A stretch of DNA of 64,000 nucleotides from Nonomuraea montanisoli (GTDB taxonomy: Bacteria; Actinomycetota; Actinomycetes; Streptosporangiales; Streptosporangiaceae): assembly GCF_013363975.1 (NCBI RefSeq), contig NZ_JABWGN010000008.1, forward strand, positions 248,001 to 312,000, read 5' to 3'. This document shows positions 41,366 to 49,577 of the stretch, piece after piece (position 1 is the first letter of the stretch; every line of letters starts with the position of its first letter). The translations under genes were made by a program, and so were the position numbers. Under the pieces are notes generated by a model. It worked only from the letters and a program-made list of their open reading frames with translations, did not search any database and was not told the DNA's origin.

Positions 41366-44300
41366 ATGAAGCAGATCCCCTCTCCGTCCGGCCTGCCGAT
41401 CCTCGGCAACACCCTGCAGATCCCGGCGCACTCGCCCATGGCGCACTTCACCGAGCTCGCCGGCAGGTACGACGAGGGCCTCTTCCAGCTCGACATCCTC
41501 GGCCGCAAGGTGGTGTTCGTCTACGACCCGGACCTGGTGGCCGAGGTGTGCGACGAGACCCGCTTCCGCAAGCGGATCGAGCCGCCCCTGTCGATCGTGC
41601 GCGACTTCTCCGGCGACGGGCTGTTCACCGCCGAGCTGGACGAGCCGGTCTGGGGCCAGGCCCACCGCATCCTCATGCCGGCCTTCAGCCAGCGCTCGAT
41701 GAAGGCGTACTACCCGCAGATGCTGGAGATCGCCGATCGGCTGATCGCCTCCTGGGCCGCCCGCCAGGGCGAGGACCTGCCCGTGTCGGACGACATGACG
41801 CGGCTCACCCTCGACGTCATCTCCCTGACCGGCTTCGGCTACCGCTTCGAGTCGTTCCGCTCGCCCGAGCTGCACCCCTTCCTCAAGGCCATGGGCGGCG
41901 CGCTGACCGAGGCCATGGTCCGCAACCAGCAGCTCCCCGTGGTCACCAAGCTGAAGCGCAAAAGCGAGGAGACCTACCGCCAGGACATCGCCACCATGCG
42001 CGAGCTGGTGGACGACGTCATCAGGCGGCGCCGGGCCGAGCCGTCCGGCGGCGCCAAGGACCTGCTCGGGCTGATGCTGGAGGCGTCCGACCCGCTCACC
42101 GGCGAGCGCCTGCCCGACGCCAACATCCGCGACCAGGTCCTCACCTTCCTCATCGCCGGTCACGAGACGACCAGCGGCCTGCTCTCCTTCGCCCTGTACA
42201 ACCTGCTGCGCCACCCCCACACCCTGGCCCAGGCGTACGACGAGGTGGACCGGCTGCTGCCCGGCGACGAGCCCCCCACCTACGAGACGATCATGAAGCT
42301 GGACGTGATCCCGCGCGTCCTCGACGAGACGCTGCGCACCTGGTCGCCGATCCCCGCCTTCGCCCTCACCGCCATGGAGGACACCACGGTCGGCGGCTAC
42401 CCCTTCCCCGCGGGCACGCCGGCCGTCCTCGTCCTGCCCGCGCTGCACCGCCACGCCAAGGCGTGGGAGCGGCCCGAGGAGTTCGACATCGACCGCTGGC
42501 TGCCCGAGCGCAAGCAGGAGCACCACCCGGCCGGCTACAAGCCGTTCGGCCACGGCGAGCGCGCCTGCATCGGCCGGCAGTTCGCGCTCACCGAGGCCCG
42601 GCTGACGCTGGCGATGCTCCTGCGCCGCTTCGCGCTCTCCGACCCCTCGGCGTACAGGATGCAGATCAAGCAGACGCTCACCCTCAAGCCGGAGGGCTTC
42701 ACCCTCCGGGTGCGCGAGCGGCGCCCGCACGAGCGCTTCACCTCCGCCGTCGCGGTGACCGAGGACGACGAGCGCGGCGAGGGGCAGGACATCGCGGTGA
42801 CCGGCGTGCCGCTCACCGTCGCCTACGGCTCCAACCTCGGCACCAGCTCCGACATCGCGGAGCGCTTCGCCGAGCGGGCCGGCCGGTCCGGGTTCGCCAC
42901 CACGCTCACCACGCTCGACGACCTCGAACCGCCCCGCGAGGGCCTGCTCGTCGTCGTCGCCTCCTCCTACAACGGCAAGGCCCCCGACAACGCCCAGCGC
43001 TTCGACGCCCTCGACACGCTGCCCGACCTGTCCGGGGTGCGGCTCGCGGTCCTCGGCTGCGGCAACACCCAGTGGCCGACGTACCAGGACTTCCCGCGCC
43101 GCGCGTACGAGAAGCTGACCGCCGCCGGCGCCGTCCCGCTGGTCGAGCGCGGCGAGGCCGACGCCGACGGCGACTTCGACGGCGACGTGTCCGGCTGGAC
43201 CGCCAAGCTGTGGGCGGCCCTCGCCGAGGAGTACAGCGCCTCGGCCGCCGACGCCGGCCCCCGCTACGAGGTGGAGGTGCTGACCGAGGCCGAGGTGCGG
43301 CCCGCCGTGGTCTCCGAGCGCGCCTTCGCGCTGACCGTCGTGTCCAACGAGGAGCTGACCTCCGACCCGGCCGGGCTCTGGGACTTCTCCGTGGAGGCGC
43401 CGCGGCCCGGCGTCCGCTCGATCGTGGCCGAGCTGCCCGAGGGCGTCACCTACTCCGCCGGCGACCACCTGGCCGTCTTCGCCAAGAACGACCCCGAGCT
43501 GGTGGAGTGGGCGCTGCGCTGCCTGCGCGTGCCGCGTGACCAGGTCGTACGGCTGCGCGCCCGGGGCGGCACGCACCTGCCGGTGGACCGGCCCGTCACG
43601 GCGGGGCTGCTGCTGACCGAGTTCGCCGAGCTGCAGGAGGTCGCCACCCGCGCCGACCTGGAGGCGCTGGCCGCCCACACCGGCTGCCCGTGGACCCGGC
43701 AGCAGCTCGCCGCCCTGTCCGCGGACTACGCCGACGAGATCCTCGCCAAGCGGGTGTCGCCGCTGGCGCTGCTGGAGCGCTTCCCGGCCGTCGAGCTGCC
43801 GCTGGCGGCGTTCCTGGAGATGGCCGGCCCGATCAAGCCGCGCTACTACTCGGTGTCGTCCTCGCCGCTGGCCGAGCCGGGCCGGGTGCGGATCACCGTC
43901 GGGCTCGTCGAGGGGCCGGCCTGGTCCGGCAGCGGGCGCTACCAGGGCATGTGCTCGGCCTACCTGGCCGCGCTCGCCCCCGGCGAGACGTTCTACGGCT
44001 ACGTCCGGGTGCCCGCGCCGCCGTTCCGGCTGCCGGACGACCCGGGGACGCCGGTGATCCTTGTGGGGCCGGGCACCGGGTTCGCGCCGCTGCGCGGGTT
44101 CCTGGAGGAGCGCGCGCTGAGCGGGGCGAGCGGGCCGGTCGAGGTGTTCACCGGGTGCCGCCACCCCGGGCACGACTTCCTGTACCGGGAGGAGCTGGCG
44201 CGCTGGGCCGAGGCGCCGCACGTCCGGGTGCACGAGGCGTTCTCGGCCGTGCCGGGGCACCCGTACCGGTTCGTCCAGGACGCGGTGGCGGCCGAGGCCG

Positions 44301-44485
44301 GCCGCGTCCAGGAGCTGCTGGAGGCCGGCGCGCACGTGTACGTGTGCGGCGACGGGCTGCGCATGGCCCCCGCCGTCCGCGCGGCGCTCGCCGCCATCCA
44401 CCGGGGCCGTACGGGCGGCGACAGGGAGGCGTGGCTGGCGTCCCTGGAGGAGCAGGGGCGCTACCAGCAGGATGTCTTCGCCTGA
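41366..44485 (+). CDS. CYP102-type self-sufficient P450-reductase fusion
   Basis: The 1039-residue enzyme matches P450 BM3 throughout. The P450 domain has FSGDGLFTAELDE (with the F87 equivalent), I-helix IAGHETTSG, E-x-x-R in DETLRTW, and heme loop PFGHGERACIGRQFA with Cys 401. The reductase has the FMN loop VAYGSNLGTSSDIA, FAD motif PRYYSVSSSP and NADPH motif GPGTGFAPLRGF. It hydroxylates or epoxidises medium and long-chain fatty acids with NADPH in the cytoplasm. GGGAG lies before the ATG. The flanking TetR gene and twin operators indicate induction by a ligand, probably a fatty acid. Confidence 0.96.
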   Translation: MKQIPSPSGLPILGNTLQIPAHSPMAHFTELAGRYDEGLFQLDILGRKVVFVYDPDLVAEVCDETRFRKRIEPPLSIVRDFSGDGLFTAELDEPVWGQAHRILMPAFSQRSMKAYYPQMLEIADRLIASWAARQGEDLPVSDDMTRLTLDVISLTGFGYRFESFRSPELHPFLKAMGGALTEAMVRNQQLPVVTKLKRKSEETYRQDIATMRELVDDVIRRRRAEPSGGAKDLLGLMLEASDPLTGERLPDANIRDQVLTFLIAGHETTSGLLSFALYNLLRHPHTLAQAYDEVDRLLPGDEPPTYETIMKLDVIPRVLDETLRTWSPIPAFALTAMEDTTVGGYPFPAGTPAVLVLPALHRHAKAWERPEEFDIDRWLPERKQEHHPAGYKPFGHGERACIGRQFALTEARLTLAMLLRRFALSDPSAYRMQIKQTLTLKPEGFTLRVRERRPHERFTSAVAVTEDDERGEGQDIAVTGVPLTVAYGSNLGTSSDIAERFAERAGRSGFATTLTTLDDLEPPREGLLVVVASSYNGKAPDNAQRFDALDTLPDLSGVRLAVLGCGNTQWPTYQDFPRRAYEKLTAAGAVPLVERGEADADGDFDGDVSGWTAKLWAALAEEYSASAADAGPRYEVEVLTEAEVRPAVVSERAFALTVVSNEELTSDPAGLWDFSVEAPRPGVRSIVAELPEGVTYSAGDHLAVFAKNDPELVEWALRCLRVPRDQVVRLRARGGTHLPVDRPVTAGLLLTEFAELQEVATRADLEALAAHTGCPWTRQQLAALSADYADEILAKRVSPLALLERFPAVELPLAAFLEMAGPIKPRYYSVSSSPLAEPGRVRITVGLVEGPAWSGSGRYQGMCSAYLAALAPGETFYGYVRVPAPPFRLPDDPGTPVILVGPGTGFAPLRGFLEERALSGASGPVEVFTGCRHPGHDFLYREELARWAEAPHVRVHEAFSAVPGHPYRFVQDAVAAEAGRVQELLEAGAHVYVCGDGLRMAPAVRAALAAIHRGRTGGDREAWLASLEEQGRYQQDVFA

Positions 44486-44501
44486 CCGTCCCGGGGGCCG
44501 G

Positions 44502-44537
44502 GCGGCCTGTGCGGCCCGTGCGGCATGTGCGGCCTGC
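44502..44537. repeat. Four 9-bp repeats after the CYP102 gene
   Basis: GCGGCCTGT, GCGGCCCGT, GCGGCATGT and GCGGCCTGC follow each other from 44502 to 44537 and run into the terminator stem. Confidence 0.65.
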
Positions 44538-44553
44538 GCGGAAAGGCGCAGGC
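44532..44553 (+). terminator. Terminator hairpin of the CYP102 gene
   Basis: GCCTGCGC (44532-44539) and GCGCAGGC (44546-44553) form an eight-base perfect stem with loop GGAAAG, 47 bp after the stop. No U tract. Confidence 0.7.
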
Positions 44554-44691
44554 CGCAGGCGGCAAAGGCTCTGTGACGGACCTGCTGCGCGATCAAATAT
44601 TGGGATATAACCGCAGCATGTGCGACATGTGCCTAAAACATTCTCGAAACGTTGTGGCGGCACTGTGGGAGCCCTCGAAAGGAGGGCGCCG

Positions 44692-45291
44692 ATGCTGTTG
44701 CGACTGAGGGTGTCGCTGCCGGACCGGCCGGGCGCGCTCGGCCAGGTCGCCCGGGCGCTCGGCGCGCTGGGCGCCGACATTCTGCAGGTCACCGTGCTCG
44801 AACGCGAGTCGGGCCGGGCCGTGGACGACTTCACCGTGTCCTGGCCGGGCGCCGCCACGACCGACGAGGTCCGCGACCGGCTGTCAGGGGTGCCGGGCGT
44901 CCGCATCGAGGGCGTCTGGGCCACCCGGGAGGTGCCGGGCTCGGCGCCCGACTACGACCTGCTCATGCACGTCGCCGCCGATCCCGGGCGGGCCTTCCCG
45001 ACGCTGGTGGACGCCCTGCCCGGGCTGTGCTGGGCCGAGTGGTCGCTGGTGCTGGCCGGCGGCACGGTGCGGCACGCCAGCCTGTCCGCGCCCGCCGTGT
45101 TCGACCTGGACGAGCCGCCCCTGCGCGCCACCACGCGCGTCTCCGAGAAGCTGCGGCTCATGCTGCTGCCGGTCGCCGCCCACGACATGCACGTGGTGGT
45201 CGCCCGCTCCGAGGGGCCCGGCTTCCACCGGGCCGAGGTGGAACGGGCGGCGCGCATCGTGGACGTCGTCTCCGCCCTGTCCCGGCGCTGA
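44692..45291 (+). CDS. ACT-domain protein
   Basis: The 199-residue protein has an N-terminal ACT domain (MLLRLRVSLPDRPGALGQVA, GADILQVTVLER) that usually binds amino acids and controls enzymes. The rest (DYDLLMHVAADPGRAFPTLV and VSEKLRLMLLPVAAHDMHVV) suggests a GAF-like or second regulatory domain and no catalytic motif. GGAGG lies seven bases before the ATG. The leader from about 44585 is AT-rich for this genome. Role unknown; related actinomycete proteins are usually annotated only as ACT proteins. Confidence 0.8.
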   Translation: MLLRLRVSLPDRPGALGQVARALGALGADILQVTVLERESGRAVDDFTVSWPGAATTDEVRDRLSGVPGVRIEGVWATREVPGSAPDYDLLMHVAADPGRAFPTLVDALPGLCWAEWSLVLAGGTVRHASLSAPAVFDLDEPPLRATTRVSEKLRLMLLPVAAHDMHVVVARSEGPGFHRAEVERAARIVDVVSALSRR

Positions 45292-45325
45292 GCCCCGCGC
45301 CCCGCGCCCCGCGCCTCGCGCCGGG

Positions 45326-45343
45326 GACGTCAGCTCTGACGTC
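45326..45343. promoter_or_regulatory. Palindromic operator ahead of the acyl-CoA dehydrogenase
   Basis: GACGTCAG-CT-CTGACGTC is a perfect inverted repeat with eight-base arms, 26 bp upstream of the -35 hexamer below. A related CTGACGTTGAC half site overlaps the -35. Probably bound by a TetR- or GntR-type fatty-acid regulator encoded elsewhere. Confidence 0.6.
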
Positions 45344-45368
45344 GACGCCGGTTACGTCCGCCCTGACG

Positions 45369-45398
45369 TTGACCCGGAAATCGGCGGGTCACTAGCGT
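45369..45398 (+). promoter_or_regulatory. Candidate housekeeping promoter of the acyl-CoA dehydrogenase
   Basis: TTGACC (45369-45374) and TAGCGT (45393-45398) are 18 bases apart, matching the actinomycete HrdB-type pattern TTGAC-N17-18-TAGNNT. They lie 58 bp before the start codon. Confidence 0.6.
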
Positions 45399-45455
45399 GA
45401 TCGGCGGAGCCGCGCGCGGATCCGCCCCCGCACGGCGCTGACGGAGGAGCGGCAG

Positions 45456-46619
45456 ATGGACTTCGAGCTGACCGACGAGCAGCGGGCCTTCCGGGAGACG
45501 CTCCGGGCGTTCGTGGACAAGGAGATCGTGCCGGTCGCGACCGAGTGGGAGCACTCCGGCCGCTATCCCACCGAGATCGTGGACACGATGCGGCGGATGG
45601 GGCTGTTCGGCCTGTCGGTGCCCGAGGAGTACGGCGGGCTGGGCGCCGACATGGTGTCCTTCGCGCTCGTCTTCGAGGAGATCGCGCGCGGCTGGATGGG
45701 CGTCGCGGGAATCCTGGGCTCCCACTCCATCGCCTGCTGGATGATCGCCCGGCACGGCACCGACGAGCAGAAACGCCGCCACCTGCCCGACCTCGCCGCC
45801 GGCGCCCGCCGCACCGGCATCGCGCTCACCGAGCCCGCCGCGGGCACCGACCTCCAGGGCATCCGGACGCGGGCCGTACGCGACGGCGACCACTACGTCG
45901 TCACCGGCACCAAGACGTGGATCACCAACGCCCGCCACGCCGACCCGCTGCCCGTGCTCGTCAAGACGGCCGTCACCGAGCCCGCGCACAGGGGCATGTC
46001 GGTGCTGCTGGTCGACCCGTCGTCCGAGGGCTTCACGGTCAGCCGCGACCTGCCGAAGCTGGGCTACAAGGGCACCGAGACGTGCGAGGTCGTGCTCGAC
46101 GGCGTGCGCGTGCCGGCCTCGGCGCTGCTCGGCGGCGTCGAGGGGCGCGGCATGCAGCAGGTGCTCGGCGGGCTGGAGACGGGCCGGGTCAACATCGCCG
46201 CCCGCGCCGTCGGCGTGGCGCAGGCCGCCTACGACGCCGCCCTGTCCTACGCCCGCGAGCGCACCGCGTTCGGGCAGCCGATCGCGGACTTCCAGGCGGT
46301 CCAGCTCAAGCTCGCCGACCTGGCCACCGAGATCCAGGCGGCCCGCCTGCTCACCTACTGGGCCGCCTCCCGGGCCGACGGCGGCGGGCGGATCGACATG
46401 GAGGCGGGCATGGCCAAGTACTTCGCCTCCGAGGTGGCGCTGAAGGCGTCGCTGGAGGCGATGCGGATCCACGGCGGCTACGGCTACTCCCAGGAGTTCG
46501 TCGTGGAGCGGCTGTACCGGGACGCGCCGCTGATGGCCATCGGCGAGGGCACGAACGACATCCAGCGACTGGTCATCGCCCGGGCCCTCGTCGCGGGCAA
46601 GGGCCGGATCGGCTGGTAG
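45456..46619 (+). CDS. Acyl-CoA dehydrogenase
   Basis: The 387-residue flavoenzyme has the family order: FELTDEQRAFRETLRAFVDK, the FAD segment GIALTEPAAGTDLQGIRTRA, TKTWITNARHADPLPVLVKT, and the C-terminal IHGGYGYSQEFVVERLYRDA with the FAD-contact IGEGTNDIQRLVIAR. It oxidises an acyl-CoA to the enoyl-CoA and passes electrons to ETF. Short/branched-chain type is likely from length. GGAGGAG lies before the ATG. The metal exporter gene follows after 25 bp. Exact chain length is not deducible. Confidence 0.92.
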   Translation: MDFELTDEQRAFRETLRAFVDKEIVPVATEWEHSGRYPTEIVDTMRRMGLFGLSVPEEYGGLGADMVSFALVFEEIARGWMGVAGILGSHSIACWMIARHGTDEQKRRHLPDLAAGARRTGIALTEPAAGTDLQGIRTRAVRDGDHYVVTGTKTWITNARHADPLPVLVKTAVTEPAHRGMSVLLVDPSSEGFTVSRDLPKLGYKGTETCEVVLDGVRVPASALLGGVEGRGMQQVLGGLETGRVNIAARAVGVAQAAYDAALSYARERTAFGQPIADFQAVQLKLADLATEIQAARLLTYWAASRADGGGRIDMEAGMAKYFASEVALKASLEAMRIHGGYGYSQEFVVERLYRDAPLMAIGEGTNDIQRLVIARALVAGKGRIGW

Positions 46620-46644
46620 GCGCGTCACGCGGGTGAGGAGGGCC

Positions 46645-47721
46645 ATGTCCGGACACGAGCACGAACACGACCACGGTCACCGTCATCCGGACGACCACGG
46701 GCACGGGCACGGTCACGCCTCCAGTGGCGGGAGGGCGCGGCGGGCGCTGGCTCGCCTGTGGCACGCCGCTGCCCCGCACAGCCACGACAGCGCCGGCAAG
46801 ACCGACGCCGCCCTGGAGGGCAGCAGTCGGGCGCTGCGGGTGCTGGGCGTCTCGTTCGCCGTGCTCATGGCCACCGCCGCCGTCCAGGCCGTCATCGTCG
46901 CGCTGTCCGGCTCGGTCGCCCTGCTCGGCGACACCCTGCACAACGTGGCCGACGCGCTCACCGCCGTGCCGCTGGCCCTCGCGTTCTCGCTCGGCCGCCG
47001 CGCCGCCACCCGCCGCTTCACCTACGGGTACGGCCGGGCCGAGGACCTCGCCGGCATCGCCGTCGTCCTCGTCATCGCCGCCTCGGCCGCGGTGGCCGGC
47101 TACGAGGCGGTCCGGCGGCTGGCGGACCCCCAGGACATGCGGGCGGCCGGCTGGGTCGCCGCCGCCGGCGTGGTGGGATTCCTCGGCAACGAGTGGGTCG
47201 CCCGCTACCGGATCAAGGTGGGCCGGGAGATCGGCTCCGCCGCCCTGGTGGCCGACGGCCTGCACGCCAGGACCGACGGGTTCACCTCCCTGGCGGTGCT
47301 GCTCGGCGCGGGCGGCTCGGCGCTGGGCCTGCCGGTCGCCGACCCGGTCGTCGGCCTGCTCATCACCGCCGCCATCTGCTTCGTGCTGCGCGACGCCGCC
47401 CGGGAGATCTACCACCGGCTCATGGACGCCGTCGACCCCGCGCTCGTGGACCGGGCCGAGGCCGTCCTGCGGACGGTGGAGGGGGTGCGCGACGTGGGGT
47501 CGGTCCGCATGCGCTGGATCGGGCACGCGCTGCACGCCGAGGTGGACATCCTGCTCGACCACGACCTGCCCCTGGTACGGGCGCACGCGCTGGCCGTGGA
47601 GGCGGAGCACCGGCTCATCCACGACGTGCCGCGGCTGCGCGCCGCCACCGTCCACACCGACCCGCACGGGCCGGCGGACGTCGACCACCATGCCCCTTTG
47701 CATACGCATCGCATCACCTGA
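46645..47721 (+). CDS. Cation diffusion facilitator (Zn/Co/Cd exporter)
   Basis: The 358-residue protein begins with a histidine-rich tail (HEHEHDHGHRHPDDHGHGHG) that can bind zinc-type metals. Six membrane segments follow with ALLGDTLHNVADALTAVPLA (HxxxD in segment II) and VADGLHARTDGFTSLAVLLG (HxxxD in segment V), the transport site of ZitB/CzcD proteins. The cytoplasmic C-terminal domain holds further His. GAGGAGG precedes the ATG. It probably exports zinc, cobalt or cadmium by proton exchange. It is embedded between unrelated genes on the same strand. Confidence 0.92.
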   Translation: MSGHEHEHDHGHRHPDDHGHGHGHASSGGRARRALARLWHAAAPHSHDSAGKTDAALEGSSRALRVLGVSFAVLMATAAVQAVIVALSGSVALLGDTLHNVADALTAVPLALAFSLGRRAATRRFTYGYGRAEDLAGIAVVLVIAASAAVAGYEAVRRLADPQDMRAAGWVAAAGVVGFLGNEWVARYRIKVGREIGSAALVADGLHARTDGFTSLAVLLGAGGSALGLPVADPVVGLLITAAICFVLRDAAREIYHRLMDAVDPALVDRAEAVLRTVEGVRDVGSVRMRWIGHALHAEVDILLDHDLPLVRAHALAVEAEHRLIHDVPRLRAATVHTDPHGPADVDHHAPLHTHRIT

Positions 47722-47745
47722 GGTACTCCGGGTAGGTTGGGACGG

Positions 47746-48948
47746 GTGTCCTCCGCCCCCACCCTTCCCTCCGGCTCCCGTTCCGCGCCCGCGGCCGCAC
47801 CGCGCGAGGAGCGCAGGCTGGCCTGGCTGGACGCGTTGCGCGGCGTGGGCGCGATGGCCGTGGTCGCCGAGCACATGCTCCCGTGGTTCCTGCCGTCGCT
47901 GCGCCCGTACTGGTTCAGCCTCGGCGTCTACGGCATCCTCGTGTTCTTCCTGGTCAGCGGGTACATCATCCCGGCCTCGCTGGAACGCCACGGAGACCTG
48001 CGCCGCTTCTGGGTGAGCCGGGCCTTCCGCCTCTACCCGCTGTACCTGGCCGTCGGCGCGCTGGTGGTCGGCCTGGCCTGGTGGGTGCCGGTGCGCGAGG
48101 AGGTGCCGCGCGACGGGTCGGCGGTGGCGGCGCACGCGACCATGCTGCTCGACGTCGTCGGCGTGGGCGGCGTCGCCGACACGATGTGGACGCTGTCGTA
48201 CGAGATGGTGTTCTACCTGCTCGTGACCGCCTTGTTCGTGATGCGGGCGCACGAGCGCAGCGGGGCGCTGAGCGTGCTGTTCGCCGGCCTGTCGGTCGTC
48301 GTCGGGCTGTCGTTCGCGGGGGCGCTGGTGACGGACGGCTGGCTCGCGTACGCCTCGGGCGCCGTGTTCGCCGCCGGGCTCGCCGCCGTCGTGTCGGGCC
48401 GGTTCCGCGCGGCCGGCGCCTGTCTGCTGGGCGTGATGGCGCTGGCGCTGCCGGTGCTGGGCGGCCGGGTGCCGTGGCTCGGGGTCGCGGTGCTCGGCGT
48501 GATGTTCGCGGGCACCGCCGTCCATCGCTGGGAGCGCGGCGCCGCCCCCTTGTGGCCGGTGGCGGTCACGGGCGCGCTGGTCGCCGCGGCGCCCCTGGGG
48601 GCGATCGAGTCGGGATGGTGGTGGGTCCAGCCGGATGTGTGGATCACCACGGTCGCGCTGGCCGCGGCCACGTTCGCGGGCGCGATGGCGCTGCGCGGGC
48701 GCCGCCTGCCGCGGGCGCTCACCTGGATCGGGCTGATCAGCTACTCGCTCTACCTGGTGCATCATCCGCTGCTGAAGTACTTCGTCCAGGTCACGGGTGA
48801 TCTGCGGCGGGCGCCGCTGCCGGTGCAACTGTCCATGACGGCCGCCGCGCTGGCGCTGGTGCTGCTGGTCAGCGCTCTGGCGTACCGGTTCGTGGAGCGG
48901 CCGATGCAGCGCCTCGGCCGCCGCGCGGTCCGTCCCGCCGCGAGCTGA
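47746..48948 (+). CDS. Acyltransferase-3 (OafA-type) membrane protein
   Basis: The 400-residue protein has about ten membrane segments and the acyltransferase-3 marks: LAWLDALRGVGAMAVVAEHM with catalytic His in the E-H-M context, FFLVSGYIIPASL, RAFRLYPLYLAVG, and ISYSLYLVHHPLL near the C terminus. Such proteins O-acetylate surface glycans or secondary metabolites. The GTG at 47746 is preferred over a TTG at 47737 because of the nearer G-rich site. A role in modifying a wall polymer, perhaps the nonulosonate polymer, is only a guess. Confidence 0.87.
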   Translation: MSSAPTLPSGSRSAPAAAPREERRLAWLDALRGVGAMAVVAEHMLPWFLPSLRPYWFSLGVYGILVFFLVSGYIIPASLERHGDLRRFWVSRAFRLYPLYLAVGALVVGLAWWVPVREEVPRDGSAVAAHATMLLDVVGVGGVADTMWTLSYEMVFYLLVTALFVMRAHERSGALSVLFAGLSVVVGLSFAGALVTDGWLAYASGAVFAAGLAAVVSGRFRAAGACLLGVMALALPVLGGRVPWLGVAVLGVMFAGTAVHRWERGAAPLWPVAVTGALVAAAPLGAIESGWWWVQPDVWITTVALAAATFAGAMALRGRRLPRALTWIGLISYSLYLVHHPLLKYFVQVTGDLRRAPLPVQLSMTAAALALVLLVSALAYRFVERPMQRLGRRAVRPAAS

Positions 48949-48969
48949 CCACGGCCCAGCGCGGGCTGG

Positions 48970-49473
48970 CTACGCGCGGCCGGCGGGGGCGGGGCCGTAC
49001 GGCGCCGGCTCCCCGGATCCTGGGCGCGCGGTGAGGGCGGCGGCGATCTCCGGGTGCGGCAGGAGCGCCGCGCGCACGACCGGATCGTTGTCCAGCAGGA
49101 ACGCCAGGTGCCGCACCGCGTGCGCGGCGACGTGCGCGACCTCGACCCGTTCCGGCGAGGGCATGGCGGGCGCGGCTCCCCGCGCGATCCCGGCCTCCGC
49201 CGCTCCGGCCGGCTCGGCCGCCGGCAGCCACGGCGCCGGATCGGGGCACACGGCGTACGTGAGCACCACCTCGCCCTCCGGCAGGTAGCGCCAGCTCGTG
49301 GAGTGGACGACCGTGCCCCGGTCGCGGGCCGCGACGCCGCTGATCCGCCGGGCCGCCTCGTCGGGCGTCTCTCCCGGCGCCGGGACGGTCGAGGCGCGCC
49401 GGTAGGCCCAGCGTCCGTCGGCGTCCGCCCGTAGCATGAGCGTCTCAACCGAGACCACGTGTGTTCCCGTCAC
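48970..49473 (-). CDS. Conserved actinobacterial hypothetical protein
   Basis: About 167 residues from GTG 49473 (VTGTHVVSVETLMLRADADG); a TTG at 49503 would add ten residues. RRASTVPAPGETPDEAARRI and VHSTSWRYLPEGEVVLTYAV form an alpha/beta domain reminiscent of NUDIX folds, but the catalytic NUDIX box is absent. HAVRHLAFLLDNDPVVRAAL follows, then a Pro/Ala tail. I do not recognise a function. It converges on the acyltransferase gene with a 21-bp gap. Confidence 0.65.
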   Translation of the reverse strand: MTGTHVVSVETLMLRADADGRWAYRRASTVPAPGETPDEAARRISGVAARDRGTVVHSTSWRYLPEGEVVLTYAVCPDPAPWLPAAEPAGAAEAGIARGAAPAMPSPERVEVAHVAAHAVRHLAFLLDNDPVVRAALLPHPEIAAALTARPGSGEPAPYGPAPAGRA

Positions 49474-49577
49474 CGCCCCCAACTTACTGCCAGTGATGCG
49501 CAAGTGCGTCCTCAGCGCAGAAGTGTGCCGGAGGTGTCGGCGGGAGGGCCGGGGTGCGAGAGGGAGGCGGCAGGCCG

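Noticed and set aside
40718-44596. 1292-residue open frame antisense to the CYP102 gene
   Set aside because: It is the mirror of a strongly biased GC-rich coding frame and has no family motifs until it enters the genuine TetR gene at its end. The CYP102 frame has clear heme, FMN, FAD and NADPH motifs.
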